A stretch of 64,000 nt of DNA from Stenotrophomonas sp. 169 (GTDB lineage Bacteria; Pseudomonadota; Gammaproteobacteria; Xanthomonadales; Xanthomonadaceae): contig NZ_CP061204.1 in NCBI RefSeq assembly GCF_014621775.1, forward strand, positions 1,756,501 through 1,820,500. Reading direction: 5' to 3'. The first letter of the stretch is position 1, and each line of letters starts with the position of its first letter. Below the pieces are notes generated by a model. The model made no database searches and was not told the origin of the DNA. It worked only from the letters and a program-made list of their open reading frames with translations. The position numbers and the translations under genes are program-made. This document shows, piece after piece, positions 18,878-30,901 of the stretch.

Positions 18878-19325
18878 CAGGGCGGGGTGGATTGGCGGGG
18901 GACGGCAAGGGCTGCATCCATGCGTGCCTCGTTTCGCGCCATCCATGGCGGGGTCCACGTCATCGCATTCGCGCTGCCGCTCCCACGCTTTGCTTCGCAA
19001 ACCGCGGGCCCCGTCTCACCAGCACCCACACCCCGCCGCTTCGCGGCCGCCCCTGACTCAGGGGCTCCCTCCACCAGACGGATTGGCATCATCGGTAGCG
19101 CCGAGCCGTGCTCGGCGGAATGTGACCGACAACGGCCCGCTGCGCTCGCCGACCATGGGTCGGCGCTACCGCTTTTCTTTTTTTTCATACGCGGCTGGCG
19201 GCCACGGAATGTGTCAGGGGGCCGGGCGGTGGGGCTGGGTGGGGGCGTTGAGCGCCATGGATGGCGCGAAACGAGGCACGCAGGAGCGGCTTTTGCCGTC
19301 CCCCGACCAGCCCCACCGCCCGGCC
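18878..19325. repeat. Long inverted repeat with a perfect 28-bp core, arms about 300 bp apart
   Basis: TGCGTGCCTCGTTTCGCGCC plus ATCCATGG at 18921-18948 is repeated exactly in reverse complement at 19255-19282. Outside the core the symmetry continues imperfectly for about 40 bp more on each side (GGGGGACGGCAA and a G-rich GGGCGG..GGGGCTGG block). It encloses the REPIN at 19095-19169. It has no transposase or terminal target duplication that I can see. Confidence 0.7.
19095..19169. repeat. Hybrid REPIN: class A palindrome (+) with class B palindrome (-)
   Basis: GTAGCGCCGAGCC..GCTCGGCGG at 19095-19118 pairs with TCGCCGACCATGGGTCGGC followed by GCTAC at 19146-19169. The two outer ends are complementary (GTAGCGCCGA / TCGGCGCTAC) although the inner halves belong to different classes, so the 75-bp unit can still fold on itself. 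Confidence 0.85.
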
Positions 19326-19365
19326 CACTCGCAGCAGCCTTGAAGCAGCCAGCCGCGAGGGGGTT

Positions 19366-20622
19366 TCACCCGTTCGACGCCGCCGCTGCCAGCGACCCGG
19401 CGCCACGCCGGCGCTCGATCAGCACCGACACACCCCACAGCAGCAACCCCGCCGCCGCAGTCGCAGCGCCCACGTAACCGGTGGAGGCGTAGCCGAACCC
19501 GCCGCCGATGGCCATGCCGCCCAGCCACGGGCCCAGCGCATTGGCCGTATTGAACGCCGCGTGGTTGGATGCCGCCGCCAGCGTCTGCGCTTCACCGGCG
19601 GCATCCATCAGGCGGGTCTGCAGGGCCACGGCCAGCGCGCCCATCGTGCCCACCGCGATGATCGCCGGCACCATCGCCCACGGGGTGTGCGCCGCCAGCG
19701 GAAACAGCAGCAGCACCACCACCGACCACGCCAGCAGCACGCCGGCCGCGCGCAACTGCAGGCGATCCACCAGCCAGCCGCCCATCATGTTGCCAATGAT
19801 CGCGCCGACACCGAACAGGCCCACGGCCGCCGGCATCCAGCGCTCGTTGATGCCGGTTACATGCACCAGGGTGGGGGCCAGGTAAGTGAAGACGCAGAAC
19901 ATGCCGGCAAAGCCGATCGAGCCGATGGCCAGCGCCAGCCACACCTGGGTGGTGTTGAACGCGCGCAGTTCGCGCATCGGACTGGTGCGCACTTCGTTCG
20001 GGTCCGGCGCCAGGTGGCGGGCCACCATCACCACCGTGGCCAACGCCAGCAGGCTGACCAGCGCAAACGCGGTGCGCCAGGTGAACTGTTGGCCCAGCCA
20101 AGTGGTCAACGGATTGCCGACCAGGATGGCGACGGACAGGCCCAGCAGCACCTTGGACACCGCAGCGCCGCGTTGCGCCGGCGGGCTGATCGACGCTGCC
20201 ACCAGCATGGCTACGCCAAAGTACGCGCCGTGCGGCAGCCCGGCGACGAAGCGCGCCAGCAACATCGTGGGGTAGCTGGGCGCCAGTGCGCTGGCCAGGT
20301 TGCCAATGGCATAGAAGCCCATCAGTCCCAGCAGCAGGCTGCGACGGCTGATCCCCGCACCGGCGAACGCCAGCACCGGGGCACCGACGACCACGCCGAT
20401 CGCATATGCGCTGATCAGGTGGCCGACCTGGGCTTCAGTGATGGACAGGCCGCGGCTGATGTCCAGCATGAGGCCCATGCTGGCGAATTCGCTGGTGCCG
20501 ATGGCAAACCCACCCAGCGACAGCGCCAGCAGAATGAAGGTGCGCTGGCGCGGTGTCAGTGTGGCCGCCAGTGAAGAAGTGACGACAGGGGCAGGGGACG
20601 GGTTCACGACAATCCGGGGCAT
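19366..20622 (-). CDS. MFS transporter, DHA1 family (AraJ/YdhP-like)
   Basis: A 418-residue protein with twelve predicted hydrophobic spans, probably a proton-driven drug or sugar-derivative exporter in the inner membrane. Diagnostic: [20 protein letters not shown] in helix 1, typical of the AraJ/YdhP/NepI branch, and the motif around [16 protein letters not shown]. The start at [14 protein letters not shown] is chosen because the first helix follows about 25 residues later; further upstream the frame runs through a REP palindrome. The substrate is unknown. No regulator adjoins it. Confidence 0.85.
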   Translation of the reverse strand: MPRIVVNPSPAPVVTSSLAATLTPRQRTFILLALSLGGFAIGTSEFASMGLMLDISRGLSITEAQVGHLISAYAIGVVVGAPVLAFAGAGISRRSLLLGLMGFYAIGNLASALAPSYPTMLLARFVAGLPHGAYFGVAMLVAASISPPAQRGAAVSKVLLGLSVAILVGNPLTTWLGQQFTWRTAFALVSLLALATVVMVARHLAPDPNEVRTSPMRELRAFNTTQVWLALAIGSIGFAGMFCVFTYLAPTLVHVTGINERWMPAAVGLFGVGAIIGNMMGGWLVDRLQLRAAGVLLAWSVVVLLLFPLAAHTPWAMVPAIIAVGTMGALAVALQTRLMDAAGEAQTLAAASNHAAFNTANALGPWLGGMAIGGGFGYASTGYVGAATAAAGLLLWGVSVLIERRRGAGSLAAAASNG

Positions 20623-20924
20623 GTAAACGATTGCAGATTGTACTGCTGCGCTGCAGCACGGTCGCGCGTTTTCCGTCCTGTGCGCTGAACGCTGTATTTC
20701 CAATGGCCGGCAGAGATCCCGCCGAGCGTGGCTCGGCGCTACCCATGTCGGGCGCACGCAATGTGTCAGCCCCACCGCCCGGCCGACGCCCGAGCTTGCC
20801 CCGCGCGAGCCAGCAAGGCATACTTGGCGGCTTCCTGCGCCCAGCGCGGGAACCCTTGCCCCACCGCCGAACTTACTGCGGGGGGCTGTCCGGCCTAACG
20901 GCCACATCCGAAAGGTATATAAAC
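20623..20924. promoter_or_regulatory. Divergent intergenic region with rpsF promoter/leader and one SMAG palindrome
   Basis: This 302-bp gap must hold the promoters of the MFS gene (leftward) and of the rpsF operon (rightward). A single class A palindrome is at 20719-20742 (-). Directly before rpsF, 20890-20902 contains the hairpin GGCCTAACGGCC and then CATCCGAAAGG, just upstream of the ATG. CCG-containing hairpins at this spot bind the S6:S18 complex in many bacteria; here this is only a suggestion. Confidence 0.45.
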
Positions 20925-21368
20925 ATGAGTCGTCATTACGAAATCGTGTTCCTGGTCCACCCGGACCAGAGCGAGCAGGTCCCGGCCATGATCGAGCGCT
21001 ACAAGTCGCTGGTCGAGAACGGCAACGGCACCATTCACCGTCTGGAAGACTGGGGCCGTCGTCAGCTGGCTTACCCGATCCAGAACCTGGTGAAGGCCCA
21101 CTACGTCATGCTGAACATCGAAGTGGACCAGGCCGTGCTGAGCGAGCTGGTGGAAAGCTTCCGCTTCAACGACGCCGTGCTGCGCAACCTGGTCGTCAAG
21201 CGCGATGGCCCGGATACCGAGCAGTCGCTGATCATGAAGAGCAAGGACGAGAAGGGCGAGAAGCCCGAGCGTGGCGAGCGTCGTCGTCGTGACGACGAAG
21301 AAGGTGAGACCACCACCACCCCCGCCGCTGACACCGATGCCGGCGAAGACGCCGCTTCGGCCGCTTAA
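20925..21368 (+). CDS. rpsF: 30S ribosomal protein S6
   Basis: A 147-residue S6, starting [19 protein letters not shown], with the [14 protein letters not shown] and HYVMLNIE segments diagnostic of the family. The C-terminus is extended by about 45 charged residues ([14 protein letters not shown] followed by an acidic Thr/Ala tail), comparable to but longer than the glutamate tail of E. coli S6. It leads the operon rpsF-rpsR-rplI. The small DNA-replication gene priB that enterobacteria carry between rpsF and rpsR is absent; only 11 bp separate the two here. Confidence 0.97.
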   Translation: MSRHYEIVFLVHPDQSEQVPAMIERYKSLVENGNGTIHRLEDWGRRQLAYPIQNLVKAHYVMLNIEVDQAVLSELVESFRFNDAVLRNLVVKRDGPDTEQSLIMKSKDEKGEKPERGERRRRDDEEGETTTTPAADTDAGEDAASAA

Positions 21369-21379
21369 GGAGCACTGAC

Positions 21380-21610
21380 ATGTCCAAGTTCTTCCGTCGC
21401 CGCAAGTTCTGCAAGTTCACGGCCGAAGGTGTCAAGGAGATCGATTACAAGGATCTCAACACCCTGCGCCAGTACCTGACCGAGAACGGCAAGATCGTGC
21501 CGAGCCGCGTCACCGGTACCAAGTCGAAGTACCAGCGCCAGCTGGCAACGGCCGTCAAGCGCGCCCGTTTCCTGGCCCTGATCCCGTACACCGACAACCA
21601 CGACATCTGA
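21380..21610 (+). CDS. rpsR: 30S ribosomal protein S18
   Basis: 76 residues, [17 protein letters not shown]..., with the [20 protein letters not shown] core that packs on S6 in the platform of the small subunit. AAGGAG lies 10 nt upstream, immediately after rpsF. It is full length. The 101-bp gap to rplI carries a GC hairpin (GGGCGGCC..GGCCGCCC-like, near 21615-21640). Confidence 0.97.
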   Translation: MSKFFRRRKFCKFTAEGVKEIDYKDLNTLRQYLTENGKIVPSRVTGTKSKYQRQLATAVKRARFLALIPYTDNHDI

Positions 21611-21711
21611 TGCCGGCGGGCGGCCCCGTGCCGCCCCTCTGCACCTGATATTCGGACAGCCATCCGCTGCGGGGCCTTGCCTCGCTAACGAATACATTCT
21701 GGAGTAACACC

Positions 21712-22164
21712 ATGCAGCTGATCCTTCTGCAGAAAGTCACCAACCTCGGCAACCTGGGCGACCTGGTCGACGTGAAGCCGGGCTACGGCCGTAACTTCCT
21801 CGTGCCGCAGGGCAAGGCCGTGCCGGCCACCGAGAGCAACAAGGCCGAGTTCGAAGCCAAGCGCGCCGAATACGAAGCCAAGGCAGAGTCGATCCATTCC
21901 GACGCCGAAGCCCGCAAGGCCAAGCTGGAAGGCAAGAGCGTCACCATCGGTGCCAACGCTTCGACCGAAGGCAAGCTGTACGGCTCGGTCGGCGCACGCG
22001 AAATCGCTGATGCCTTCACCGCTGCTGGCCTGCCGGTCAACAAGAGCGAAGTCATCCTGGGCGAAGGCGCCTTCCGCAACATTGGCGAGTACGACGTCCT
22101 GGTGCACCTGCACGCTGACGTTGAGACCACCGTCAAGGTCGTGGTTGAAGCCGAAAAGGCCTGA
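21712..22164 (+). CDS. rplI: 50S ribosomal protein L9
   Basis: 150 residues with the N-terminal L9 signature [20 protein letters not shown], the long connecting helix (residues 40-75, rich in Ala, Glu and Lys) and the C-terminal domain with [23 protein letters not shown] precedes the ATG. It is the last gene of the ribosomal operon and is followed by an intrinsic terminator. Confidence 0.97.
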   Translation: MQLILLQKVTNLGNLGDLVDVKPGYGRNFLVPQGKAVPATESNKAEFEAKRAEYEAKAESIHSDAEARKAKLEGKSVTIGANASTEGKLYGSVGAREIADAFTAAGLPVNKSEVILGEGAFRNIGEYDVLVHLHADVETTVKVVVEAEKA

Positions 22165-22193
22165 TCCCACGCCGAAAGGCATGGAATCACCAG

Positions 22194-22222
22194 AACGGGC
22201 TCCCGCAAGGGGGCCCGTTTTG
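22194..22222 (+). terminator. Intrinsic terminator of the rpsF-rpsR-rplI operon
   Basis: AACGGGC pairs with GCCCGTT, extended by CCC/GGG inside, with a short GCAAG loop and a TTTT run at the right foot (22218-22221). It begins 30 nt after the rplI stop. Confidence 0.8.
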
Positions 22223-22398
22223 CGTTGGGCGGGCGGAAGTCGGATGCCCGGTGGTGCGCGATCACGCGGGCGCGTTCGTACAACACGGCCACATCGGTAT
22301 ACTCGGCGCATGACATCCGTCCGACGGCCCTGACCCAACCGGGCCAAGGGGTTGGCGGGTAAATGCAGGCCGTACCCCGGCCCCAGCCCGGAAACCCT

Positions 22399-25300
22399 AT
22401 GCGTCTTTCCACGATCAAGCTGTCTGGCTTCAAGTCCTTCGTCGATCCCACCACGCTGCACCTGCCGACCAACATGACCGGCGTGGTCGGACCGAACGGC
22501 TGTGGAAAGTCCAACATCATCGATGCGGTGCGCTGGGTGATGGGCGAAAGCTCGGCCAGCCGGCTGCGTGGTGACTCGCTGACCGATGTGATCTTTGCCG
22601 GTTCGTCGGCCCGCAAGCCGGTATCGCAGGCGACGGTCGAGCTTATTTTCGACAACAGCGACCACACCATTTCCGGTGAGTACGCCTCGTTCAACGAGAT
22701 ATCGGTAAAGCGCACCGTCAGCCGCGACGGCAGCAGCAACTATTATCTCAACGGCACCAAGTGCCGCCGCCGCGACATCACCGATCTGTTCCTCGGTACC
22801 GGCCTGGGGCCGCGCAGTTATTCCATCATCGAACAGGGCATGATCAGCCAGATCATCGAGGCCCGGCCCGAAGACCTGCGTGTCTACCTGGAAGAAGCCG
22901 CCGGCATTTCCAAGTACAAGGAACGGCGCAAGGAAACCGAGACCCGTATCCGCCACACCCGTGAGAATCTGGATCGGCTGGGTGACCTGCGCGATGAGAT
23001 CGGCAAGCAGCTCGAGCACTTGAAGCGGCAGGCGCGGCAGGCCGAGCAGTACCAGGCATTGCAGGAAGAACGGCGGGTCAAGGATGCTGAGTGGAAGGCG
23101 CTGGAGTTCCGCGGGCTGGACGGGCGCCTGAGCAAGTTGCGCGAAGGGTTGGCGCAGGAAGAAACGCGCCTGCAGCAGCTGATCGCCGAACAGCGCGAGG
23201 CAGAGGCGCGCATCGAGACCTCGCGCGTTCGTCGTGAAGAATCCGCCGATGCCCTCAATGCGGCACAGGCCGAGGTGTATCAGGTGGGCAGCACGCTGGC
23301 CCGCCTGGAACAGCAGATCCACCACCAGCGCGAGCTGTCGCAGCGCCTGCACAAGGCGCGCGATGAAACGCAGCAGGCGCTGGCCGAGCTGGGCCACCAC
23401 ATCAGCGGCGACGAGGCGAAGCTGATGGTGCTGCGCGAATCGGTCGATGCCGCGACCCCGCAGCTGGAGCAGTTGCAGGAAGAGAACGAGATCAAGCAGG
23501 ACAGCCTGCGTGAAGCAGAAGCGCGACTGGCCGACTGGCAGGTGCGTTGGGAGCAGCACACCCGCCAGAGCTCGGAAGCATCGCGCTCCGGCGACGTCGA
23601 GCGCACCCGCGTGGACTACCTGGACAAGCAGGTGCTTGAGGCGGATCGTCGTCGTGAGGCCCTGCAGGCCGAGCGTTCGGGACTGGATGTAGATGCCCTC
23701 GAAGCGGTGTTCGAGCAGCTGCACGTGCAGCACGATACGCAGAAGAGCGCGCTGGAAGAACTGGGCGAGCAGGTCGAGCTGCGCAAGCAGGAGGTTGCCG
23801 CCGTCCAGGAGCAGCAGCGCGGCACCCAGAATGAGCTGGCCGAGCTGCGCAAGCAGGGCAACGGGGTGCGCGGTCGCCTGGCCTCGCTGGAGACGTTGCA
23901 GCAGGCCGCACTCGGCCAGGAGCAGGGCGCCGCCGTTGCCTGGTTGAAAGCGCGAGGGCTCGATTCGGGCGCACGCGTGGGTGAGCGCCTGCAGGTCGAG
24001 GCGGGCTGGGAAAACGCGGTGGAAAGCGCGCTTGGCCAGTTGATCGAAGGCGTGCTGGTGGATGCACCCGAGCAGCTCGTCGAGGCGCTGGGTGAGCTGG
24101 GCGAAGGCCGCATCGCATTGGTTGCAGATGACGATGCGCCGTTGCAGGTCGCCGCCACGTCGCTCGCTGCAAAGGTGACAGGGCCGGCGGCGATCCGTCG
24201 CCTGTTGGCCCGCCTGCACGCCGCCGAAGATCTGGCGGACGCGGCGCGGCTGCAGGCCACGCTGCCCGAAGGTGATTCCGTGATCACCCGTGGGGGTGAG
24301 CGCCTGGGTACAGGCTGGGTGCGTGTGTCGCGCTCCGGTGCCGCCAAGCAGGGCGCGCTGCTGCGCGAACGCGAGATCAACACCCTGCGCGAGCAGATCG
24401 AAGTACTGGCGCAGCGCGAGGCCCAGCTGGAACAGTTGCTGGTCGGCTTCCGTGAGCAACTGCTCGACGCCGAGCAGCAGCGCGAAGACGTGCAGCGGTC
24501 GCTGTACCAGATGCACCGTGGTGTTTCCGAGCTCGCTGGCCAGTTGCAGGGCCAGCAGGGCAAGCTGGAGTCGGCGCGTACCCGCATCGATCGCATCGAA
24601 GGTGAGCTGAGCCAGCTGCTGGAGACGTTGGACGTCAACCGCGAGCAGGTGCGCGAGGCACGGGCGCGGTTGGACAGTGCCGTCAACAGCATGGGCGACC
24701 TGGAGTCGGTGCGGAACGCCCTTGAAAACGAGAGGCGGCAATTCACCGAAGCGCGCGATCGCGCCCGTGACGCCGCCCGCAGTGTGCGTGAGACGGCGCA
24801 CTCCCTGGCGCTTACCCTGGAATCACAGCGTGCGCAGGTGGCGTCGCTGAGCCAGGCGCTGGAGCGCATGAGCAACCAGCGTGGCCAGCTGGATTCGCGG
24901 CTGGGCGAACTGCATGCGCAGCTGGACGATGGCGATACGCCCGTCGAGTCGTTGCAGGCCGAGCATCAAGCCGCGCTGGAGGCCCGTGTTCGCGCAGATG
25001 GCTTGCTGTCCCAGGCCCGCTCGCTGCTGGATGGCATCGATGTGGAGCTGCGCGAGCTGGAGCAGACCCGGCACAAGCGGGACGAGCAGGCCTTGGCCCA
25101 GCGCGAAAAGATCTCGCAGCGGCGGCTGGACCAGCAGGCGCTGGTGCTCAGCGCCGAGCAGCTTCAGGCGGCCGTGGAAAAGGCCGGATTCGTGCTGCAG
25201 GAGGTCATTTCAACCCTGCCGGACGATGCCCGGCTGGGCGACTGGGAACAGACCGTGCAGCAGATCGACGGCCGCATGCGCCGGCTGGAGCCGGTGAACC

Positions 25301-25902
25301 TTGCGGCCATCCAGGAATACGGCGAAGCCTCCCAGCGCTCGGAGTACCTGGATGCGCAGAACCTGGACCTGACCACCGCGCTGGAAACGCTGGAAGATGC
25401 GATCCGCAAGATCGACCGCGAAACCCGTGGCCGCTTCAAGGACACCTTCGACCGGGTCAACGCCGGCGTGCAGGCGCTCTATCCGCGCCTGTTCGGTGGT
25501 GGCCATGCCTATCTGGAGCTGACCGGCGAAGACCTGCTTGATACCGGCGTCACCATCATGGCGCGGCCTCCGGGCAAGCGCGTGTCGAGCATTTCGCTGC
25601 TGTCCGGCGGTGAAAAGGCGATGACCGCCGTGGCGTTGGTGTTCGCGATCTTCCAGCTCAATCCCGCACCGTTCTGCCTGCTGGACGAGGTCGATGCGCC
25701 GCTGGACGAAGCCAACGTCGGCCGTCTGGCCAACATGGTGAAAGAGATGAGCGAGAAAGTGCAGTTCCTGTTCGTCAGTCACAACAAAGCCACGATGGAA
25801 GCGGCGCACCAGCTTTCCGGCGTCACCATGCGCGAGCCCGGCGTCAGTCGCCTGGTGAGCGTGGACCTGGAAGAGGCGGCGCGGCTGGCAGGCGCGGCCT
25901 GA
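22399..25902 (+). CDS. smc: Chromosome segregation protein SMC
   Basis: The SMC ATPase that compacts and aligns sister chromosomes, working with ScpA/ScpB. The 1167-residue protein has Walker A GPNGCGKS at 31-38, two long coiled coils (about 170-500 and 670-1000) around a hinge (about 510-650, GVLVDAPEQLVEALG), and the C-terminal signature LSGGEKAM with Walker B FCLLDEVDAPLDEAN. I started at MRLSTIKLSGFKSF, the family's usual N-terminus. It is followed by zipA and ligA, an order conserved in many gammaproteobacteria. Confidence 0.97.
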   Translation: MRLSTIKLSGFKSFVDPTTLHLPTNMTGVVGPNGCGKSNIIDAVRWVMGESSASRLRGDSLTDVIFAGSSARKPVSQATVELIFDNSDHTISGEYASFNEISVKRTVSRDGSSNYYLNGTKCRRRDITDLFLGTGLGPRSYSIIEQGMISQIIEARPEDLRVYLEEAAGISKYKERRKETETRIRHTRENLDRLGDLRDEIGKQLEHLKRQARQAEQYQALQEERRVKDAEWKALEFRGLDGRLSKLREGLAQEETRLQQLIAEQREAEARIETSRVRREESADALNAAQAEVYQVGSTLARLEQQIHHQRELSQRLHKARDETQQALAELGHHISGDEAKLMVLRESVDAATPQLEQLQEENEIKQDSLREAEARLADWQVRWEQHTRQSSEASRSGDVERTRVDYLDKQVLEADRRREALQAERSGLDVDALEAVFEQLHVQHDTQKSALEELGEQVELRKQEVAAVQEQQRGTQNELAELRKQGNGVRGRLASLETLQQAALGQEQGAAVAWLKARGLDSGARVGERLQVEAGWENAVESALGQLIEGVLVDAPEQLVEALGELGEGRIALVADDDAPLQVAATSLAAKVTGPAAIRRLLARLHAAEDLADAARLQATLPEGDSVITRGGERLGTGWVRVSRSGAAKQGALLREREINTLREQIEVLAQREAQLEQLLVGFREQLLDAEQQREDVQRSLYQMHRGVSELAGQLQGQQGKLESARTRIDRIEGELSQLLETLDVNREQVREARARLDSAVNSMGDLESVRNALENERRQFTEARDRARDAARSVRETAHSLALTLESQRAQVASLSQALERMSNQRGQLDSRLGELHAQLDDGDTPVESLQAEHQAALEARVRADGLLSQARSLLDGIDVELRELEQTRHKRDEQALAQREKISQRRLDQQALVLSAEQLQAAVEKAGFVLQEVISTLPDDARLGDWEQTVQQIDGRMRRLEPVNLAAIQEYGEASQRSEYLDAQNLDLTTALETLEDAIRKIDRETRGRFKDTFDRVNAGVQALYPRLFGGGHAYLELTGEDLLDTGVTIMARPPGKRVSSISLLSGGEKAMTAVALVFAIFQLNPAPFCLLDEVDAPLDEANVGRLANMVKEMSEKVQFLFVSHNKATMEAAHQLSGVTMREPGVSRLVSVDLEEAARLAGAA

Positions 25903-26009
25903 TACACGCTCTGCACGGGGGGATCAGGCATTCTTGCCGCCCCCCCGGTGCAAGAAGCCTTGCATCGTGCCATTCTTGTCTGAACGTATTTAGCCGGAGA
26001 CCCTCTCGA

Positions 26010-26750
26010 ATGTCCGACACCGCACTGCTGCGCATCGGCATCCTCACTGCCGGCCTGCTGTTGATCGCTGCGATCTTCCTGTTTGGCCGACCGAAAAAGA
26101 AAACCCAGGGGCGCCGCGTCGAGGGCGAGCCAGGTGGGGACAAATCCGCGCGTCGCGAGCCCGTGCTGGGTGGCGGCGTGCCAGGCGAGGAGGGCGAAGG
26201 CCTCCCATCCTCGGGTATGGAAGGCGAACAGCCCGAGCTGGGCCTGTCCGACGCGGATCCGCACGGAAACAGCGATCTGGGCAAGCGGGCCAGCCAGGAC
26301 TTCGACAAGATCGTGTCGCTGTTCGTGGCCGCGCGTGCGGGTGAAAAGCTGCGCGGCGAAGACATCGTGGTGGCGGCGGAAAAGACCGGTCTGGTGTTCG
26401 GCCACATGAATGTGTTCCACCGTCTGGTTGAAGGCCATCCCGAGCGCGGCCCGATCTTCTCCATGGCCAGCATCATGAAGCCGGGCAGCTTCGACATGGG
26501 CACCATCCGCGAGATGGAGACCCCGGCAATCGCCTTCTTCCTGACGCTTCCCGCCCCGCTGACCGCGCTGGATGCCTGGGAAAAGATGCTGCCGACCGTG
26601 CAGCGCATGGCCGAACTGCTGGACGCGGTGGTGCTGGATGACGGGCGCAATGCACTGGGTCGCCAGCGCATCGCGCACATCCGTGACGACCTGCGTGCGT
26701 ATGACCGCCAGCATCAGGCACCGCCGCTGACCAAGACGCCGCGCTGGTAA
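26010..26750 (+). CDS. zipA: Cell division protein ZipA
   Basis: An inner-membrane protein that tethers FtsZ to the membrane at the septum. One N-terminal span (about residues 6-26, LLRIGILTAGLLLIAAIFLF) is followed by a basic stretch (GRPKKKTQGRR) and a flexible Gly/Glu/Pro-rich linker (about 35-90). The C-terminal FtsZ-binding domain has DFDKIVSLFVAARAGEKLRGEDI and FSMASIMKPGSFD. At 246 residues it is shorter than E. coli ZipA (328) because the linker is short. Confidence 0.93.
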   Translation: MSDTALLRIGILTAGLLLIAAIFLFGRPKKKTQGRRVEGEPGGDKSARREPVLGGGVPGEEGEGLPSSGMEGEQPELGLSDADPHGNSDLGKRASQDFDKIVSLFVAARAGEKLRGEDIVVAAEKTGLVFGHMNVFHRLVEGHPERGPIFSMASIMKPGSFDMGTIREMETPAIAFFLTLPAPLTALDAWEKMLPTVQRMAELLDAVVLDDGRNALGRQRIAHIRDDLRAYDRQHQAPPLTKTPRW

Positions 26751-26860
26751 GCAGGGCGCTGACAGGGGAGGCGGGCTGCTGTGCCCGCCGTCCCTGGGTC
26801 AACGCTGCAAACGCCTGCACATCACGGACCGCACCGTGTCATGGCGGCCGGTGGCGGTAG

Positions 26861-29359
<2,499 letters not shown>

Positions 29360-29408
29360 CGGATACAGGCCGGGCTGATGCCCGGTCGCCCCCTTGAAGG
29401 AGACTTGC

Positions 29409-29891
29409 ATGCAGACCGCCCCCCTGGATTTCCGCCTGGCCACGCGTGCCGACGAGGCGCAGCTGATTGAGCTGATGCGCGCGTTCTACATCGAAGACCA
29501 GATCGAATTCGATGATGCGCGCGTGCGCCGTGGCGTGGATGCGCTGCTGGCCGATCCCCGTAACGGCGAGGTGCTGATGTTGCTGGACGAGCACGGCGCG
29601 GTAGGTGGCTACGTGGTGATCGCCATGGGCTTCAGCCTGGAGCAGGGCGGGCACTTTGCGCTGCTGGATGAACTGTATCTCGCCCCCGGCATACGCGGTC
29701 GTGGGCGCGGCAAGCAGGCGCTGGCGATTGTCGAGCAGCGCGCACGCGGGCGTGGCGTCGGCCGCTTGCGCCTGGAAGTGAACCGCCACAACGAGCTGGC
29801 GCGCCGTCTGTACACCGCCACCGGTTACATCGACGACACGCGCGACCTGATGACGCTGCCGCTGGACCACCCGCGCGACGGCGTGCTGTGA
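29409..29891 (+). CDS. GNAT-family N-acetyltransferase
   Basis: A 160-residue acetyl-CoA-dependent acetyltransferase of unknown substrate. The acetyl-CoA binding motif A is LYLAPGIRGRGRGKQAL, and motif B is RLEVNRHNELARRLYTATGY. The ATG at 29409 has AAGGAG 8 nt before it; an ATG five codons earlier lies inside that Shine-Dalgarno and is rejected. It overlaps epmA by 4 bp (GTGA), so the two are translationally coupled. Confidence 0.9.
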   Translation: MQTAPLDFRLATRADEAQLIELMRAFYIEDQIEFDDARVRRGVDALLADPRNGEVLMLLDEHGAVGGYVVIAMGFSLEQGGHFALLDELYLAPGIRGRGRGKQALAIVEQRARGRGVGRLRLEVNRHNELARRLYTATGYIDDTRDLMTLPLDHPRDGVL

Positions 29892-30841
29892 GCCCCTTGC
29901 TGCACGCGCTGCGGCAGCGCGCCGCGCTCAATGCGCTCATCAGGCAGTTCTTCGCCGAACGCGCTGTGCTGGAAGTGGAGACCCCGATCCTGTCGGCGGC
30001 CGGCAACACCGAGCCGAACATCGACAGCTTCCACACCGATTTCAGCGGCCATCGCGATGCCGGCGTGCGCCGGCGCTGGCTACGTACCTCGCCGGAGTTT
30101 CCGCTCAAGCGTCTGCTGGCTGCAGGCGTGGGTGACTGCTATGAACTGGGGCGTGTTTTCCGCAACGGGGAAGCAGGCGGGCGGCACAACCCCGAGTTCA
30201 CCATGCTGGAGTGGTATCGCATCGGCTGGGATCATCATGGACTGCTGGTGGAAACCGCCGCACTGGTGAATCAGGCGCTCGCGCTGGTGGGACGGCAGGC
30301 GACGCTGCAGGTCATCGATTACCGGTCGCTGTACCAACAGCGCGTGGGCGTTGACCCCTTCGAGGACAGCATCGAGCAGTTGCGGCAGCCACTGGCCGAC
30401 ATCGCCATCGATCCCGCCGGCCTGGGGCGTGACGACTGGCTGGACCTGCTGATGACCCATTGCATCCAGCCTGGATTCGACGACGCGGTCATGACCGTCG
30501 TGCACGACTGGCCGGCGTCGCAGGCCGCGCTGGCCCGCATCCGCCCCGGTACGCCTGCGCTGGCCGAACGCTTCGAGCTGTATCTTGGCCCGGTGGAGCT
30601 GGCCAACGGGTACCACGAGCTTGGCGATGCGCACGAACAGCGCGCACGGTTCGAGGCCGACCATGTGCGCAGGCAGGCGCGCGGTGACGTATTGCCCCCG
30701 CTGGACGACGCATTGCTCGCCGCCCTGCCGGCAATGCCAGCCTGCGCGGGCGTGGCGGTGGGGGTGGACCGGCTGCTGATGGCGATGGCGCAGACCCCGC
30801 GCATCGCCGACGTGCTGGCGTTTGATTTCAGCCGTGCCTGA
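29888..30841 (+). CDS. epmA: EF-P-lysine ligase EpmA (GenX/PoxA)
   Basis: A truncated class II lysyl-tRNA synthetase paralogue that attaches beta-lysine to elongation factor P, helping ribosomes through polyproline. The 317 residues lack the anticodon-binding domain. Motif 2 is in FRNGEAGGRHNPEFTMLEWYR, and motif 3 in VAVGVDRLLMAMAQTPRIADVL. The GTG start overlaps the GNAT stop. epmB and efp are not in the window. Confidence 0.93.
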   Translation: MSPLLHALRQRAALNALIRQFFAERAVLEVETPILSAAGNTEPNIDSFHTDFSGHRDAGVRRRWLRTSPEFPLKRLLAAGVGDCYELGRVFRNGEAGGRHNPEFTMLEWYRIGWDHHGLLVETAALVNQALALVGRQATLQVIDYRSLYQQRVGVDPFEDSIEQLRQPLADIAIDPAGLGRDDWLDLLMTHCIQPGFDDAVMTVVHDWPASQAALARIRPGTPALAERFELYLGPVELANGYHELGDAHEQRARFEADHVRRQARGDVLPPLDDALLAALPAMPACAGVAVGVDRLLMAMAQTPRIADVLAFDFSRA

Positions 30842-30901
30842 ACGACGCGTTTTACGCTTGCGGCGCGCGCGTGATGATGCTCTTATCACGCCGGTTGCCG
30901 C

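Larger units (their letters stand above)
18750..19365. other. 616-bp gene-free, repeat-rich spacer
   Basis: Between the IscA-type gene and the MFS exporter I see no credible gene. The stretch holds a degenerate hexamer tract (18786-18851), a long imperfect inverted repeat (arms 18878-18948 and 19255 to about 19325), a CCCCTGACTCAGGGG hairpin near 19052-19070 and a REPIN (19095-19169). A reading frame on the minus strand across the hexamer tract encodes only alternating Val-Ala and is judged non-coding. Confidence 0.7.

Noticed and set aside
18596..19000. An open minus-strand frame across the hexamer tract.
   Set aside because: It encodes a Val-Ala repeat created by the tandem DNA and overlaps the certain IscA-type gene.
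21685..24801. A 1038-codon open frame antisense to rplI and smc.
   Set aside because: It lies opposite two certain genes, in the frame that GC-rich codon bias keeps free of stops; its protein is Gln/Leu/Arg repetition with no domain.
25905..25975. A G/C-rich hairpin (GGGGGG..CCCCCC) after smc, considered as a terminator.
   Set aside because: No T-run follows and zipA is likely read with smc; the symmetry could be chance in homopolymer-rich DNA.
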